From assembly GCA_030411725.1 (NCBI GenBank), contig MU839839.1, forward strand, positions 558,001-622,000: 64,000 nt of DNA, read 5' to 3'. A model generated the notes under the pieces. The model was not told the origin of the DNA and made no database searches. It saw nothing but the letters and a program-made list of their open reading frames with translations. The position numbers and the translations under genes are program-made. Shown piece after piece: positions 44,162 through 56,326 of this stretch. This stretch comes from Echria macrotheca (Eukaryota; Ascomycota; Sordariomycetes; Sordariales; Schizotheciaceae). Each line of letters opens with the position of its first letter. Positions within the stretch are counted from its first letter, which is position 1.

Positions 44162-47100
44162 TTTGGAATATTGTGGCCAATGCTTGAGTCTCAAGCCAAG
44201 AAGTGGATATTGGTGTTAGATTCGACACGGTCGACGTGTCGAGCTCCAACTTTTCCAGCACGAACCCACGTGGAGATAACGTATGATAAGGCTAACAAGC
44301 CGAGCAGGCGCACAGTGCTCCTGCAAACACTTTCCCCTTCCCAGTGTCCCACGTGCGGACAGGCCACTGCAGTGAATCCTTTGCGCCGCGCCGCCGCTGA
44401 CGAATGCAGCACAGCACCGCATCAAACATTCCGGGACTCGGCAACGTCAAACCTCTTGTTGACCCGACGAAACCAGGATTGCCATCCTGTTTTCTTTCTT
44501 TTTTGCTCTCTCATGCGAACACGAAGAAGGGCCAAAGAAACACGAGACACACTCGGGTATTCTTGTCCGCTTTCTCGACCGCGCCGAGTCGGACATGGCC
44601 CAGGTTTCCTACCAAGGAGCAAAAGTCCGCAACCCTTTTTGTCGCTACTCCCTGTCTACCTGTTCTGGGGAATTTCTCGCAACGACATACCCAATCCGAA
44701 AATACAACGCATCAAAACGAAACCGACGGACCTATACCCACCTCCTCGTTTCCCCTCCGTCCCCCAACCTAAGCCCCGTGGCCCCCTTCGGTATTCGGTA
44801 CGGACAACTCGCTACCATGAACCCAGCTCAAAGGGAAGAGGGGAAGGTAAAGTTGGGAGGGTATACAACATCAACTCTACATATAGGTATCGCCCCCACC
44901 AAAGTTCCCAATCGCAATGAATGCCGAGCCAGGACGGACCAAGACGTTTCAAACCAAGGTTTTTCCCTCTTTTGCTCTACTATCGGTATAAAAGCCCCCA
45001 TGCCACACTCACCCACAGGCATACATGCCCAACACCACCCACGAAGAACACTGTGTCGTAATTATAATATACCTGATTACGTTGCCCTAGCGTATTAGTC
45101 TTGTTACCACACACACACACACACACGTCCCATGACTGACTAGCTAGCTGTCACTCTTCCTGTCCAAAATTAACCCCAGGCAATAATTTCCACAATAACT
45201 GCCAACATTTCCAACATTTTTTGAGGGGGAGGGCCTTCAACTATTCCCTAGCGGAGAGATATCCCCGCACTCTGGACGCGGACGCGGACGGCCGGGGGGG
45301 CCTTCCTTTTCCTGGGGCGGAGGGGAACAACACATCAAAGTTGAGATGAGAGATGAAAGAGGCCGGTTTATTAATCGATGCGCCACCGCCGTCCGGAGAA
45401 ATTGACCGCGAGGTTATAGACTACCTTACTCTAGCTACCTTGGATAGTTTCACACAGAAGCTCGCTCGTAGGTCGGGGGCAGGCATATTGTCATGTCCTG
45501 ATTCAGTGATCCGGCATGCACCCCCCCCAAGAAATGCCACGAGGCCCTCCAAACAATTAACAAACCCTCTCTCCTCGGCTTTCCGAAATCGATCATGATG
45601 GCAAAGCAGCTCTCTCGCATCTTTCCGAAACCCGTTACATCCGGGTGGAGCTCCAGTGTCGCAATTGCATCAAAATCCCCCACCAAAAATGGTCCAGATG
45701 GGCATGCCCCGTCATGGCCACTCGCGTTTCAACAGGGATCTTTCACTTTTGAGATGAGAGAGCGTGTTTGCAAAATAGCTTGTCGCATTGTGATCGACTC
45801 ATTATCTATGTTTGTAAAATGCATCTAGACATTCTTGGTCTCCTCTGTAAATTCAAAGAGCTGGCTGGGCTTGCTTGCTTCCCCCTCAGCCTGAGCGGCC
45901 CTTCCCAAGGCCGACGAGCGAGACGTGCTCAGAAACACCCTTCCCCTCCCCCATTCTCTTCATATCGCAGGTATCTCATAAAACCACCCTGCTTCCTCCC
46001 AGCAAAAGTGTATCGGCGACGATGGTATCTCCTGATTTGCGCCGGTCCCAAATGCTCCCATATAGTAGTAGTACAGTTCCCATTCCCCCCCACCTTGTCT
46101 GAACACCAAATATGCTTCCCGTCGTAAACCCTTCCGTGCTCGTATCATTGCTTGAATAAGAAACGCAGGCGATTAAAAAGCTCCGTAGCCGAGGTGGTAA
46201 GTGGTAGTACAAAGTAAGTTGAATGCGCGCCCCACGTGGTGTGTGCTGGGGCGTCCGAGAATTGGAAATGCTCAGAAAAGACGAATCGAGGTTTCCCGGC
46301 GAGCCAGCTCTTGGGCACACATCCAAAGTGGTGATGCGAGTATATGCGCCAAAGCATGTGTCGTTGTGGGTGAGGCTGGCGCGACGGATGGCGGGCGCGC
46401 GGGGGGCGCTATGGTAGAGCGCGCCAGCGCTGAGGTGGAAGCATGCGGAAGACGATATGGCGCGCAGTTCGGGAGAGTGTTCTGGCTGCCGGTGTGGTTG
46501 TTCCCGAGGCAGGAGTGAGCTGTAGCCTCGCTTCCGCACGCGATCGAGTGTTCGGCCCGGTGTTATCCATGCTGAGAGATGGAAGGCCTGGCGACAGAGA
46601 CAGTTCCGGGAGAAGATGTCGATTCAGTAAAAATCGGTGCCTTGTCCGGTGCCTTTACCCACGCTTGGGGAGAGGAGGCAGCGGCCGACTCGGCGGAGGG
46701 CCGGGGCAAGGAGGAAGTTGTGATGGGCGCTGAGCAGGCATGGTGATGTGTTGTTGAAGCGATGAGCTCATGTGAAGTTTGTTGAGAGCAGCAAGGTGTT
46801 GCAAGAGCGCTGGCTGATGGAAGGCGTGGGTGGAGGAGAGTAGTTATGCTTTGACGAGGAGCAACTGTTTATGATGGTGCTCTGATTATGATCCGATCAG
46901 CTGTTTTCTCGGTCTGACGATGAGACTGTGGTCGGGCAACGGGGGAGGAGTGAAGTGCTGCGGCTGCCTTATGTAGGTAGCCGGCAACTGACACTTTCGA
47001 GATTGCTCATTACAAGCCGATGGGCAGTTGCAAACAGCAGTGGGGCTTAGAGCTGGGTGGCCGCATGTGAGTGGTACGGAGCAGGGGGAACGTGTACGAG

Positions 47101-50100
47101 CCGTGTGGCCAGCTGGCTGCCAGCAAACGCAGGGCGGGATTCGCGGACCAAGTCTCGACCCACTTGAGCAGGTATCGCGACAAGGAGAGACCACCAAGTT
47201 GCGGTGACGCAGCCAGCCTTGGCGATGACTTTCAACTCCTGGCCTCGTTCTGCGCAAGAAATGAAACACAGCAAGGCGACAGGGGCCCCCCTGCTCTAAG
47301 GCCGCCTCCCCCTGTCCCCACAAAAGCATTTTGGAAGTACTGTACCTGAGCAGCTGCACTGCAGTGCTCTCTGCCTCGCTCTGTAAAGAAGCCTAAAGTT
47401 TGGAAATAGACCACCGCCTGAAAATAGGCCAGTTCCGTCTGTACATTGTTACTGCGAGAACTCGGCCGTTGACCGCTGCTCTGTCTGCCGATGGAGGCGG
47501 CCAGGTGGTCTTGACGCTAAGTGGTCGTCAGAGACTTGGTTTCTGGAGCCGCTGCTTTACACCGCTGGCGGTTGGGCTTTGTCGCGATGCTTGGGCAGCC
47601 GTGCGAATGCGGCTTGAATCACAGGGAGACAGACGCCCGAGGCTGGGCCAGATGTCGCAAACGGAAACGCCCGCGGCGCCCGGCTGGCTGGGAGTCTGGA
47701 TGTTGGGGACGAGATTCCCGGTCGAGGGCTCAACCCGGACTGGCGTCTCACGAGAGCTGAGGTCGATCAATTGGCAATTCAAATTCAAATTTAGCAATCG
47801 CGATGGAGCGCCAGGCCTCGGGCTCCTCATCCCCAGCCGGCGTGCCTGCGTCGAAGCCTCGTGGAAGGCCCGAGGCTCCACCCGGCAATCTCAGCGCCGC
47901 CGTCCTCGGAAAATGCTGAACAACGCGTTGAGTGCAAAAATTTCCACTGCATCGCGTTGGCGGGCTCATTTCTCTTTCCAGGGCTTCCCCAGGGGTGGTG
48001 GATCCTCGTCAGGAGGGTTTGGTTTTCATTTCAGCGAGCTAATGCCTGGAAGATTTTGGTATTCCAGGGGCCAGACCGCTGCGCGCCCAACGCGCTTCCA
48101 AGGGGCGCGCACATCAGGCGAAAAAACCAACAAAATTTCAATTAAACCCCCAGCCCTGAATTAGACTGTCAGCTTGTTGCGACAGCGACCCTTTCGGTGT
48201 CTTTCCTCTCGTATTTCGGAGCGTGTTGGAGGGCCAGCGACTTCCCGCATTGTCCACCAGACTGTCAGATGGATGCACCCTCTTGTGGCGAGGGTGGCTT
48301 GGAGTAATCAATCCCGCGGGGTTTGTGATAGCTCACAACTCAATGGGTGCGGGAAGGCGCGACCTCCGTGGATTCTTGTTGGAGATGCTAAGTTGTCTCA
48401 GAGAGCGTCTCTGCGTTTGTGCGTTTGCAAGCTGGCCTTTGTTGCGGGGTTCCTCCTCCACATTCAGTATTTACTTTTTCCAAGGCTCGAAGTGGAAATG
48501 TTTGCATCGCAATCGGCGCCAGGGCCAGAGATCGGGCCCGCGTTACAGGGATCATCGGGTCCCGCCTTTCAGCTCCGCGCGGCTTCTCCGGGGTTGCCGA
48601 CAGACTCCATTCGCACAGGAAACCGCGGATGGGAATGGAGGCATTTCCACTTCACAATCCAGCATCGTCAGTCAGATCCCGTCCGATGGAAAGTCGGCGT
48701 TTACTCAGCAATTCGACTCGGCGCTGACATGGAGGAGCGGAACGGGAATAGCATCCGTCACTGCTCCGGATCCGTACCGTACGCCAGCTTAACGTTATCT
48801 TACCCAGCCGGCCGGCCGGCGGCGTCTGCCCACCATCTCGCTGGGCCGAAGGATTTCCTGACAGGTACACTACACACACTGCGAGCTCTCTGACTTGGCG
48901 GTGTTGGGCGCCTTCACGCCCCGCATCTGGTCGCAAGGCTATACATTTCCCCGCACCCCACCAAGCCCGATCAAATCACCAACTGACGGTCTTCTCGCCG
49001 CCGATAGATAGGCTGAGGTCAGACGACCGACAAGCTCGCATTTGTCGGTGTGTGGGAGATTAACGCCAGCTTCCCTGTGCAGGAATCCGGTGTCATCCCC
49101 ACCACGGCCACGTTTCTTCCCTGAACACGTTCAGCCAAGCTGGACCCAAGCCCGTGAGTCACCGCCGTCGTGGGGCAAGCTACACTAGACTTTAGAGAGC
49201 GGTGACGATTCGGACCGTTCTGTGCCAGCAAATAAGCTCGATCATCGATGCGTGGTTTCAAGAACGGTGCCCGGCGCGAAACGTGACATGTGAGCCGCAG
49301 ACGATGAACCCGTCAGGCACTCAGCAGCAGCCCATCGCTTCGATAATCCGCAGATCCGGCCCGAGGAAGGGGTTCCTGCATGGATCGCCCAGCCGTGGTC
49401 ACAAGAGCCATCACTATCTGAGTTATTCCGAGTTTGTGTCGGCCTGGGTGAGCGGCAAGCCTCGTGCGCACGGTGAGGAGGTGTGAGCCGCTCACCGCTC
49501 GGCGCTTAACACCATCACCGTCGCGTCGACAACGGCTGCCGCATGATACCCACGGACCGCGGGTCGAGCTCTAAAATACAGCGGTCGCTTACCTCTCGTC
49601 TGGCGGCTATCAGAAAATAATGGCGAGCGGAATAATAATGCGCATCCTACTCTATACAATAAGAGCTGGCGGGTATTTTTGGAGTCCAAGCGCGTGGTAT
49701 TGTACCTAACCGGGTGGCAGAGACCGGAACCGAAACAATTATCCTCGTATCTTGGCGTTATGCTTGAAGGCTGACGAACAACAAGTCCAGGGAGTTCTGA
49801 GCTATCAAAATCAACAGGCGCTACACGTGTGCGGACGATTGATCCTTGCTGGAGCGAGGGTGAGAAAGCACCGACACAATTCCAGCCTCGCCTGATATCA
49901 CACTCTCGGATACTGTTCCCGATGGCCTGTTGTGCCGCCAGCGCGCATAACGAAATGTCGCAAGCCAGAATCCTGCTAACACTTGTGATCTTGGGGGCCT
50001 CAGCTGCAACAGTGCGACTGGCGAACGAGACCCGAACGTCTGGAACCGGCCACGACAAAGGCTCTGAGACAGCTGTCAAGCTGACAAGCATGTCGCATTG

Positions 50101-53100
50101 CAGCCGCAAAGCCAAACCGCGGCGAGGCCTTTCAGTCGGTTTCGTCAGCCGAAATGGATACGGATCGGCCTGTCCTCGGGGCTCACATTCTGCCACCGAG
50201 CTGAGCAGAGATGACAATTTGCCTCAACCATTCTATGCCAGGGATTCCTCATTGGTGTTGTTCGTCCAACCTCGAATGGTACGCTGACGATTGGCCGGTC
50301 CAAGTTCCAAGTCTTGTCATCTGATCACGACCCGTCTCCGGAACACGGCAGATTGGGTTGCGTCACAACTTGAAGCAGGGATCCATCTCAGGCTTCCAGA
50401 AAAAAGAAGCCTGCGGGGAATACAGCCGAGGTCGGTGGCTCACCGCCGGTTGGACACGGGAAGATCACCACTCCACGGGTTACCAGGCTTGGCTGGCGAT
50501 GTCGGTTTCTCAACCTCGATTGGTACCTTGTCAAGTTTCAGTTTCGGTGAAAGGCGGTCTGCTGACGCTGATGGCGACGCTCTCCTTGGATGGGTTCGTG
50601 GAGATCAATCTCCCGTCACAAACGTGTTCATATCACTTGACACGGACGTCCTGGCCTGGCCGTCGAACTTGCCGAATAATCTCGACAAAGTACAACAATG
50701 ATGCACGGTTCTGATAAGGCCAGAATGTGACAGGTCTGATCATTAGGCACCACACCTGTCGAGAGAAGGCGCAGAAGCTTTAACGGTTCTCGGCGTTTTA
50801 TCTCGGGCATGGGAGAGGATTGGGTAAGGTTGGGAGGTTGACCGCAGCACATGGTGGTGCAGATTAGGCAGCCCTACGGCTTCTTCGGGAACTCTGGATC
50901 CTCCCTACGAACCAACCAGCACTGCCGCATCGACAAACAGACGTGCAGATACGTCAGACTGGGACGCAGCCCGATTGCGCAACCGGTCTCTGCAGTCAGC
51001 CGGCACAGCGCGAGGGTGAAACTCGAGCAAGATTTTGTTGATGGCTGGCGATATGGCTCAAACCACCGCAACTGCCGTTGTATTGCACAGCCAGGGACTG
51101 TCTCGGCAAGCTTATCTGAGCACCGAGATGTCGGCAGGATGTTAGAATCGGGCTCAGGAATCGATATCCGCGCAATGCGATCGACGGCCCGGAGTTATGG
51201 CCATTTTGACAGCGGTGAGAGACAGGAGGCTTTTGATGGCTGGTCTAGAGCCGCTTCACGGGCCTGCCGCCCGAAGCTTCGGGCGCCTTTCGGAGGCAAG
51301 ACGACGGCCAGAGCGTGTTGTTCGCGTTGTACCCAATGGGCGAGCCAGAAAGCCAACACTGGACGAGACTATGAAACGCCACGGGCAGGGTCGTGAGAAC
51401 CGAGGTCCCAAGCGTCCCAACAACAGCCGACGCCCCACGCAGAGACCACTGAGACAGCCCCTGCTCCCACGTGGAAAATTGGTTGATGGCGTGGGCGGTG
51501 ATACCCCTGGCGATCGCTGCAAATGCCTCATTCGGGCAAGAGGCTTTCGATTGATGGGCCTCCAGGGCGCTGGGTTGATGTTTTCTGGAACCCGAACTGG
51601 ATTTCAACATTGCTCTTGGCAGCGCCGTCCCAGCTGAAGAAGCATGCGATGCAGGAGCAAGGGGAATGCTGGGAACAAGATTCTGGCCGATGCCGAACGG
51701 ATTCCCGCGGGAACGGACATGAGCGCGGACTGGCGCATGCAGGTCCTCCTTATCCTTGCTGACGGACCCGAGGAAAAAAAGATTTGTTGTTGAGGTTGGA
51801 TTTTCGGAGGTGCGGAGGGCTCAAGGCAAGGGGCACAAGGTGGCCCGAATCATCCTCGACATGCCACGCCGTAGGGCAAATGGATGTGATCCACATGGCT
51901 GCCTCTCAACACGACAGATCGCACAGACACACATGTCGACAGAAATTTTAATTCAGCCCATGCTCGGCGGAACAGACTCGTGGAGTCGCGGCGTCAGCAA
52001 ACCCAAACAAAAGGGGTGATGGATGATGAACGTCCAAACAGGAAAGCCGGCCACAGCAGACCGACCAGTCGCTTGCTTGCCTTTCACTCCACCGCCGAAA
52101 CACGATCGGCAATTCAGCCAGAGAGCATCTGCTCATCAATCCGTATCTTGATTTTCTTCCTGTTTCCAGATTTCACATCCAGTGTGTGGGGGTCATCCGT
52201 GATGGGGTCACCCCAGGCTCGCCGGCCGGCCAGCTGGCTTTTTCGGATCTGAGCAGGCCGTTAGGGTATCATTTGGGACCCGCAGCGACGAAGTACAGTA
52301 CAAGCCGACAAGCGCCGCGCCGAAGCTGGGGCTGGGCATTGAATAGAATTCTCCTTTGTGTTCTTTTCTCGGTAACGATATATATGAACAGGTCATATCG
52401 CTTGTTGCCGCACCTTCTATCGGGTACTATTTTTCCTGCGGCGCGGGCCCTGTGGGCTGTGTAAAAGCGGTATCCGTATGCATGTCGTACATTACGTAGG
52501 GCAGAAGGACTCTCTGTGTTGTTGCGTCGTCTCATCTATGGGGTAGTAGGGAATGGACCTATTCCTGGCCCGCCCGCACACCATCAATTGTTTTTCTCTG
52601 ATGGTGAGGCGGGCGGGCCAGATCAGATGGAGATGGGATGATTGAATGCATGTTTCCCGCAATGCCAGCCGCGTGGGGGAAAGGAGGAGATTGGGAACCC
52701 GGGTCGGGTGTAATGGGCGGGAGAAGGTCCTCTGGGTTGTTGTTGTCAATGTCAAACAGAGGGCGAATGGGCTTCTGGTCCCCTTTGATTTTGGGAGAAA
52801 AGGGGGGAAGGGAAGTCTGGTCATCATGATGATCAGGCTGATGATCGGCCCATGGATCGATATCGCATGACGATGCAGGAACGGCGGGTGGGAACGCGAG
52901 GACAGGGGCAATGGGTCTTCGTGGGGCCACCACTGTCACTCGCCTCTGCGGAAGGCGACTCGCGCGGCCATGCGGAGGTTCGTCCAGAGAGGGAGAGGAC
53001 CAATCCACAGCAGGTTTGAGGCCAGGCTGGCACACTCACACTCACACACACACACAACAAGCGGCACACCTGCCCCACTGGGCCGCTGACCGGTCGCCGA

Positions 53101-54940
53101 TGGCCGCTGGAACGGTGGCCGGCGGAGGACCGACCACATTCACCCGTCCCGCTGCTCCGTAGGCCCCGCTCTCCGTGCTGCTGCGGAGGGTGGCCGCAAA
53201 ACCCGGCCGCCGTGGCTGGCACACGGCTGGCAAGCTGGCGCGGGCCAGGCCCTTGGGGGGGAGGGGCTGAGGGCTGTTGTGTGACGACCATCGATTATTC
53301 ACCCAATTTATCGACGGCCAGATGGTTACGATGGCGCGCAGCAAAACAATGATGAGTGAGGAGGTGCTCGGCTGAAGTCAGGGAGGTTCGCGCAATGCGA
53401 ACTACCTGGTCTAGACCGAGCATTGCTCAAAGGAGCGATATGAGACCTGGCGGGCGGCAATAGAGAGGGCAGAAAGGCAAGCACAAGCGGAGGAGAATGC
53501 TTGGCGCGCGCAGAATTGGAGGAGGTATTCACTTCTTCTTGATGCCTTGGAAAAGAAAGAAAACCAAAAATATTGGGAAAAAGAAAGAAAAATCCCCAAT
53601 TCCTTCCTCTCAGCCTATCAATCATTCAGCTACCTAGGTATTGATGGCTTGGTTTGGTGGAGGGGTTCGTCGACACGGCACTTACACAACCCCTACCTAC
53701 GGAGTACACTTGGCGCTTGCAGGAAACCGGGGATCAAGGAGTGTTTTGTCGCGGAAACGATGGCGCAGATTCATCACACTACGTAGTGTGATGATCACTT
53801 TGCCTGCCGGCGTCCGGCGTTTCGCGGGGGATGGTTTGGTTTGGTTTATCTACGATCCGTTGTATTGTACTTTCAAGCCAACTGTGTGCCGCCGCCGGCC
53901 CCAGCGCCAGTTCCAGGTTGCTGGCTGCTGCAAGTGCTGCTGGGAAGGGAAACTGGGAAACCAAGATCGCTGGGAGGATGGGGATTGCCGGTGTGACGGG
54001 GAAGCGGGAGACCTGGGGGTGGCGTCGACAGGGGGGGGGCAAGAGAGAGATGAACTGCCAGATCGGGCGGGGTGAGGAGGAGGGGGGTTTGATCCATCAC
54101 TGACTTGCTCGATGGAGAGAGAGAAAGTCTCAACTGCAGGGAGAACGACACACAGGGGAGCTGAGCGAGTGCTTGGTGGCTCAGTGGCTTGAACCAAGTT
54201 TGGTTCACCGCGTTCCTGGATTTGGGATTTGGATACCGTCTTGGGAAAAAAGGGGATGGATATCCACTCCCTTCCTCTCCAGAGAAGGTGAAGATGGTCA
54301 CTTACAGATACATCGCGGAGACGGCCAAGTGGCGTCATGTTTCAGTTGACGCTTCCTTGATTTTTGTTTCTTCTTCGACTAACTACTAACCACTAGTTTA
54401 CGCGACTACAAGGTGCTCGGTACAGTACATGGACAGCCAACTTCCCAGGACCTGGTATTGCTCTCAGGGGCGATCATGGATTGACGTTGATGGAGGGCAG
54501 ATCTCACAACGGCGTACACTAGCACACTAGCTAGGCCTGCGCGGCCCGCAAGAGACAGACCTAGGAGGGACAGCTCCGGGGACTAGCACGGGCTAGCACG
54601 CCGGGTTCGATGCCGGCAGACGACGCACGTCCAACATCTAATCTGGAGATCAAGAAACTCCCATGCTGATCACACAAGCCACCAGACGCGAAACAGGGAC
54701 GACGGCGATGTGAATAGCGGGGTATCTTGGTCCATGACATCAAGCGCCTTTGATGATCGCCGCCGCCGTGCCTGAGCCGGCACCACCCGGCGTGGTCGGC
54801 CCTCTGATCTTCTACCTTCCCCCTCCCGAGACAGTGCCGAGGTACCGGTCGACAACACGGATGATATATGCAAGGAGGATCGAAACGAGTAAGGTTAGAG
54901 TTGCGACTTGGACTTGGAACTGCTGCTGCAACGCAACAAA
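44162..54940. other. 10.8-kb interval with no recognisable gene
   Basis: Both strands were read for conserved proteins, splice-joined exons, tRNA-like boxes and transposon ends, and none was supported. The longest open frames (47400-48164 +, 48174-48893 +, 49492-50217 -, 52559-53035 -) have unfamiliar, frame-shadow-like sequences. Base composition is balanced, unlike the RIP-mutated block at 22-28 kb. Features seen are a CA microsatellite at 45108-45126, another CA-rich tract near 53035-53060 and purine-rich runs near 53540-53590. It could hold long non-coding transcripts, species-specific genes with many small exons, or decayed repeats. Confidence 0.5.
45108..45126 (+). repeat. CA dinucleotide microsatellite
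   Basis: About nine uninterrupted CA units lie within the gene-poor interval. Confidence 0.9.
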
Positions 54941-56096
54941 TCATGGCCCTTCGTCGTCCTCCTCCACGCCAACCCCTTCGGGCAGCTGCGTCGACGTGAT
55001 CCAGTTCTCCATGATCGCCTGGCCGCCCATCCGTCCGGGCTGTGTCCGGGCTGCCGCGGGCGACATGCCGGCCGGGAGACCACCCCTGCTACTACCGCTG
55101 CCGGCGCCGGCGCCGGGCCCGGCTCCGCGGCGCTTGACCACCAGACAGAGGACGCGACCGTAGATGGCGAAGCCCTCGTACGAGATGTCCATGGCCAGCT
55201 TCTTCTTCTCGTCGGCGGCGGTGGCGGTGGGGGCGTTGCTCCGGGCCCGTTTCGCGGGGGGGCGTCTGTCGGCGTCGTCGCTGGCGTCTTCGTCTCCGAA
55301 TAGATCCCCGTCGTCGTCTGACGAAGCGTCGTCGCTCACGCTGTGGACGTTCTCGTCGTGCGCATCTGGTGAGTCTTGATTGAAGTCCTCCCGGTCCCGC
55401 GAGCGGCCCTGGTCGTCGTCCACCACCCCTGAATCCTGACGACGGCGTTTCGGTCTGCGGATACCGGTGGCAGCAGCAGCGTCGGCGGCGTCTGGAGCCG
55501 AGGTCTGGAAGTCCGGAATGCCGTCTAGATCGATGGGTTCCTGGTCTGAGGGCGATTCCTCGCGCAGGATGATTGGGTCATCGGCGAATTGCTGGTCCAC
55601 GTCGATGGGGGCATCGGTCGTGTCGCCGCCCGTCAGCCGGGACGAGTTGGACGTGAGCTTGGTCTGCGTCTTGTCGCGGAAGAGCTTGTGCTTGTGCAGG
55701 ATGGAGTGGCGGGTGTCGGTGCCGGTGAGGAAGATGGAGACTTCGAAACCGTCTGTTTATGTCCCTTTAACAGCCTGATACATGGAAACTATCCCCTTCC
55801 ATATTTCGTCCGGAGGGAGACGGAGGATTCAGAACGCAGGGAGGCCAATAGTATATACCTTGAACGACTACATCCTTGATGCTTTTCTTCTTGTTCTTCT
55901 TGTTGCTTCGTTCCCGCTCGCGTTCCTCGCGAAGCTTGGGCAGCACCAGCGGGCGCACGCTCTCGATGACTCGGGGTAGCACTGGGTCGCGCGGGTTGAG
56001 CAGCCACGACTGGGCCAGTGCCGGGTTGTCGAGGTAGATGCGCACCTCGAGGACCGAGTACTTGGTGATGCGGAGATATCGTCGTATCGGCGCCAT
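54941..56096 (-). CDS. Putative nuclear protein of unknown function, 349 aa
   Basis: Exon 1 is 56096-55859, the intron 55858-55753 (106 bp, GTATAT donor) and exon 2 55752-54941. The start MAPIRRYLRITKYSVLEVRI opens an ordered N-terminal domain of about 115 residues (including LAQSWLLNPRDPVLPRVIES and, after the junction, FEVSIFLTGTDTRHSILHKH). It has the look of a conserved core and is rich in Lys/Arg. The middle (about residues 130-260) is acidic, Asp/Ser-rich and disordered, with two basic patches (RRPKRRR and PPAKRAR) that could be nuclear signals. A short ordered block follows (LAMDISYEGFAIYGRVLCLV) and then a Gly/Ala tail. I do not recognise the family. It is divergent from the mitochondrial IleRS gene with only 230 bp between. 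Confidence 0.75.
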
Positions 56097-56326
56097 TTGT
56101 AGTTGGTCTCTAACGATGAGAGGTTCATGTGAGGTGTGAGTGTGAGTGAGGCGGGAAGTCTCGCCCGCTGTTGAGTGGTTAGCGGGGTGTCAGCCTTGCA
56201 GCGGTGGCTTGCAGGGGACCAAGCAGTTTCTCCAACGCAGCCTGGCGATAATTTCGACATCGCCTTTTTTTTTCCTACGACCCCCTTCGCCCAATTGTCC
56301 GCGCCAGCCATGCGGTGTGTGATATC
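56097..56326. promoter_or_regulatory. Compact bidirectional promoter, unknown nuclear gene / mitochondrial IleRS
   Basis: Only 230 bp separate two divergent start codons. A minimal upstream frame ATGCGGTGTGTGA (4 codons plus stop) begins at 56310 just before the IleRS start at 56327 and overlaps its immediate leader. Confidence 0.6.

Noticed and set aside
47400..48164. 254-codon open frame on the plus strand
   Set aside because: It has no recognisable domain, overlaps similar-length frames on both strands, and its residue composition looks like chance reading of GC-balanced DNA.
49492..50217. 241-codon open frame on the minus strand
   Set aside because: It has no family resemblance, no clear promoter or intron pattern and a random-looking composition. 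RNA evidence would be needed.
52559..53035. 158-codon minus-strand frame, Pro/Asp-rich and somewhat protein-like
   Set aside because: It may be part of a real multi-exon gene, but no adjoining exons or start context could be found, so it is not called.
54595..54620. tRNA B-box-like GGTTCGATGCC
   Set aside because: The flanking bases do not give a seven-base T-loop with a paired stem, and there is no acceptor or anticodon arm.
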